Below, piece by piece: positions 62,050 through 64,000 of a stretch of 64,000 bases of DNA. How positions within the stretch are numbered: position 1 is the first letter of the stretch; the number at the start of each line of letters is the position of its first letter. The position numbers were made by a program, and so were the translations under genes. Under the pieces are notes generated by a model. That model was not told the origin of the DNA. It made no database searches and saw only the letters and a list, made by a program, of their open reading frames with translations. This stretch comes from Chondrus crispus (lineage: Eukaryota; Rhodophyta; Florideophyceae; Gigartinales; Gigartinaceae): positions 213,667 through 277,666 of the forward strand of contig NW_005178804.1 in NCBI RefSeq assembly GCF_000350225.1. The letters are read 5' to 3'.

Positions 62050-63220
62050 GGCAGTGATGAGCGCGAAGACCAGGTCACTGCGCAAACTAACCGAAACTGC
62101 CCAAATCACCAGTCTTCGCTCGGCTGCCGCCGGAGCTTGTTCGCAACCACAACGGCCCTAAAACCTCTACGGGCAGCGGACTGGATTTCTCTCTGTGGTT
62201 CTTCTGTATACGTCTTCGACGTTCGATCTGTGAGGTTCCTATCTTGTACCAGCGATTAGCTAATTGCCGGTACAAGATTGCATCTGCAGCCTGCATCGGC
62301 TTGCGGCTAATGTGAAAGTTGGTGAGGCCGAGGCACAGTCGATAGACTGCATCGCAGTTTTCTCAGCATACTTCCATTTGCTGGACAACACGTTCCAAAG
62401 CCCACAAAGGCGACCAAAAAAGTTCTCAACAATTATTCGGTCGCTGGAAATGTGGTGGGTTTCCGCGACCTCGGCAGGCGTCAGGAGACCTCGACGTGGT
62501 TTGCGCGTGGGGTGAATAACGCGACGAAGCTCTTTTCCTCCCTGGTACCCTTTGTCTGTCAGCACAGCTCAGTGGTTAGGATAGCGCTCGCTCAGTTGAC
62601 CCTCATCGAACATCGTGACCTCCGCAGAATTGGACATGATGTCCAATTTTGCGGAGGTCTTCCTCAGCTGCTTGCGATGAAACGATTGCATCTGCTGGAA
62701 TACCACCAGATCTGATACATACCCCGGTTCATGGAGACTAGCCCCCAGCGCCAAACCGCATGATACCTCGACTTTGTAGTCATATAATTTGTGCTTTCCG
62801 GAAAAGTACTTCTTGCCCTACTCAATGCTCCCAGAGGGCCTAAACCTTGGTTGAAACGTCACGTCGGTGGCAAAACGTGCGATTGGATAATTGGAAAACA
62901 ACGGGTTTTCGGTTTCGGGAGTTCCATGGTCCACTTTCGTGCTTGATAGTCTACATAATTCTCATAGACCGTCTCAGAAATCAAATGCACAAACTTCATA
63001 ATGAGCCTCTCGAAGGACGAGGCAGAAATTCCAAACATTCAGGCAAGGAAGTCCTAGTTTCTCCCGTGCTTAAGGAAGACCAGCGTCACGAAGAGAACGT
63101 CTTTGGGATTTTGTGCTCTCTTGCGGCCCCGTCCAACATTAAAGTTGGACTTTATGAATTTTGTGGTATAACTACCTTCGTCCCGACCACTCGGAGACGA
63201 GGGGGTTAGAGGTAAGGGAG
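62050..63220 (-). pseudogene. Decayed PIF/Harbinger-type transposase 2
   Basis: Minus-strand relic homologous to the one at 45.0-46.3 kb. From right to left: FNVGRGRKRAQNPKDVLFV (near 63150), a middle part with KFVHLISETVYENYVDYQ (near 62970), then LTDKGYQGGKELRR (catalytic Asp), IIVENFFGRLCGLWNVL (catalytic Glu) and, in another frame, ILYRQLANRWYKIGTSQIER. At least one frameshift near 62355 and several stops are present. Together with copy 1 it brackets gypsy element 2. Confidence 0.75.
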
Positions 63221-63380
63221 CGCGCGCCGCTCGGTTACCCACGCGCGAACGCAAGCCGTACGGAAGGACTCGAAAAGAGGGAAGGCTCACGTGGCCGATG
63301 ACGCGCAGCCGGTCGGTGGTGTTAGATCCGGACGGCCGGTTACGGGTTAGAAGCCTGAGACTAAAAGGAAAACCGGAACG
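63221..63380. other. GC-rich unassigned stretch
   Basis: About 160 bp, richer in CG than its surroundings, between the Harbinger relic and the last LTR. Nothing recognised. Confidence 0.4.
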
Positions 63381-64000
63381 TGTAGTGCAATACCCATCTG
63401 AAAAGGGGGGTGAAAAGAAATGAAAATGATGGGGTATGGCAAGCAAAAGTGGAAATCATTTCACTTTATTATTTTAATTATTAATTTTAATTAGTTGCAT
63501 ATTAGTTATTTAACATTAGATTAGATCTAGGATCTAGCGCCGAGAGCTACTGTAGTGGCTCCGGCGGGGCGATATATACCTTAGCCCTCTGACCACCAAG
63601 TCAGTAAAGGTAACCCGAGTTGCCGGAGTTGAATGTCGCCTTGGTCGAAGTCCGTCTCTATCAAGACGCTCCCTTTTACCTAAGTCTACGGCATCCTCTA
63701 TCGCTCGGGGTCCCCTTTTCCCTTATCAATTTTCCTTTATTTCCCTATCCTAATTTCCCTTAATCTTGAGTTGGTCCCACCTTGTAGGATTGCGATCCGC
63801 AACGTGACGTCATTTGCCATCGGGCTTTTGTGTTGGTGCACCAGTGGTGCTTTTCTCAGTGTTGGTTCCATCGGAATCTGGTTGCGACCGATCCGTTGTT
63901 GGTACTTTGCCATCGGGCAGTACGACGGTGTAGCGCTGCTACGTTTTCTTCTTTCCCGACGGGCTACGTTGCGACGTCCCCGTCGAAGACCTTAGCAAGG
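63381..64000 (+). mobile_element. LTR of the gypsy-2 family, cut by the window edge
   Basis: Starts TGTAGTGCAATACC and follows the inverted LTR sequence of gypsy element 2 for 620 bp to the edge. It is closer to the 940-bp LTRs than the solo LTR is. It may be another solo LTR or the start of a second, oppositely oriented element. Confidence 0.85.

Noticed and set aside
1-64000. CRISPR arrays, bacterial operons or ribosome-binding sites
   Set aside because: No regular repeat-spacer array is visible, and introns, eukaryote-only complexes and transposon types show nuclear DNA.

Overview
The window looks like nuclear DNA of a unicellular red alga. The main pointer is a transit-peptide-bearing ferredoxin-dependent bilin reductase of the PebA/PebB type, which belongs with phycoerythrobilin and phycobilisomes. 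Compact, GC-rich, intron-poor eukaryotic genes fit this. A Porphyridium-like alga is my best guess; a cryptophyte is the main alternative. This is inference from gene content; no search was run.

Positions 1 to about 20.2 kb form a dense host gene block. In order it holds a mitochondrial Hsp70 (cut by the window edge), the bilin reductase, a DUF1365 protein, nucleoporin Nup35/53, a small spliced probable mitochondrial protein, the U6 RNA exonuclease USB1, an archaeal/bacterial-type glycogen debranching enzyme with three introns, a p24 cargo receptor, the SAGA subunit ADA2, a protein with four hnRNP-Q-type acidic (NURR) modules, a plastid Omp85 protein and the ribosome biogenesis factor UTP11. 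Most are single-exon. They sit in divergent or convergent pairs with gaps of 39 to about 1,050 bp. The small mitochondrial gene and USB1 are only 3 bp apart and in one frame.

From about 20.5 kb to the right edge the DNA is AT-richer and full of mobile elements, often nested. A Mutator-like element (20760-24258) with G-rich arms carries a DnaJ J-domain fragment and sits beside a 5'-truncated pogo element. From 25.7 to 35.7 kb lie two unrecognised gene families: three-pass membrane proteins (29025-30635, 34027-35730, plus a broken copy) and secreted cysteine-rich proteins (31543-32514, plus a truncated copy). They share duplicated upstream DNA. A 280-bp MITE and a pogo/Tigger element with exact termini follow.

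The right third is dominated by two Ty3/gypsy chromovirus-type fossils on the minus strand. The older (39532-44942) has 305-bp LTRs and target duplication GTATT. The younger is large (47586-62003), with 940-bp LTRs and target duplication AAAAT; a related solo LTR (target duplication GGCAG) is inserted in its gag region. Two decayed Harbinger-type transposases and a GC-rich minisatellite flank it, and a further LTR of the same family runs off the right edge.
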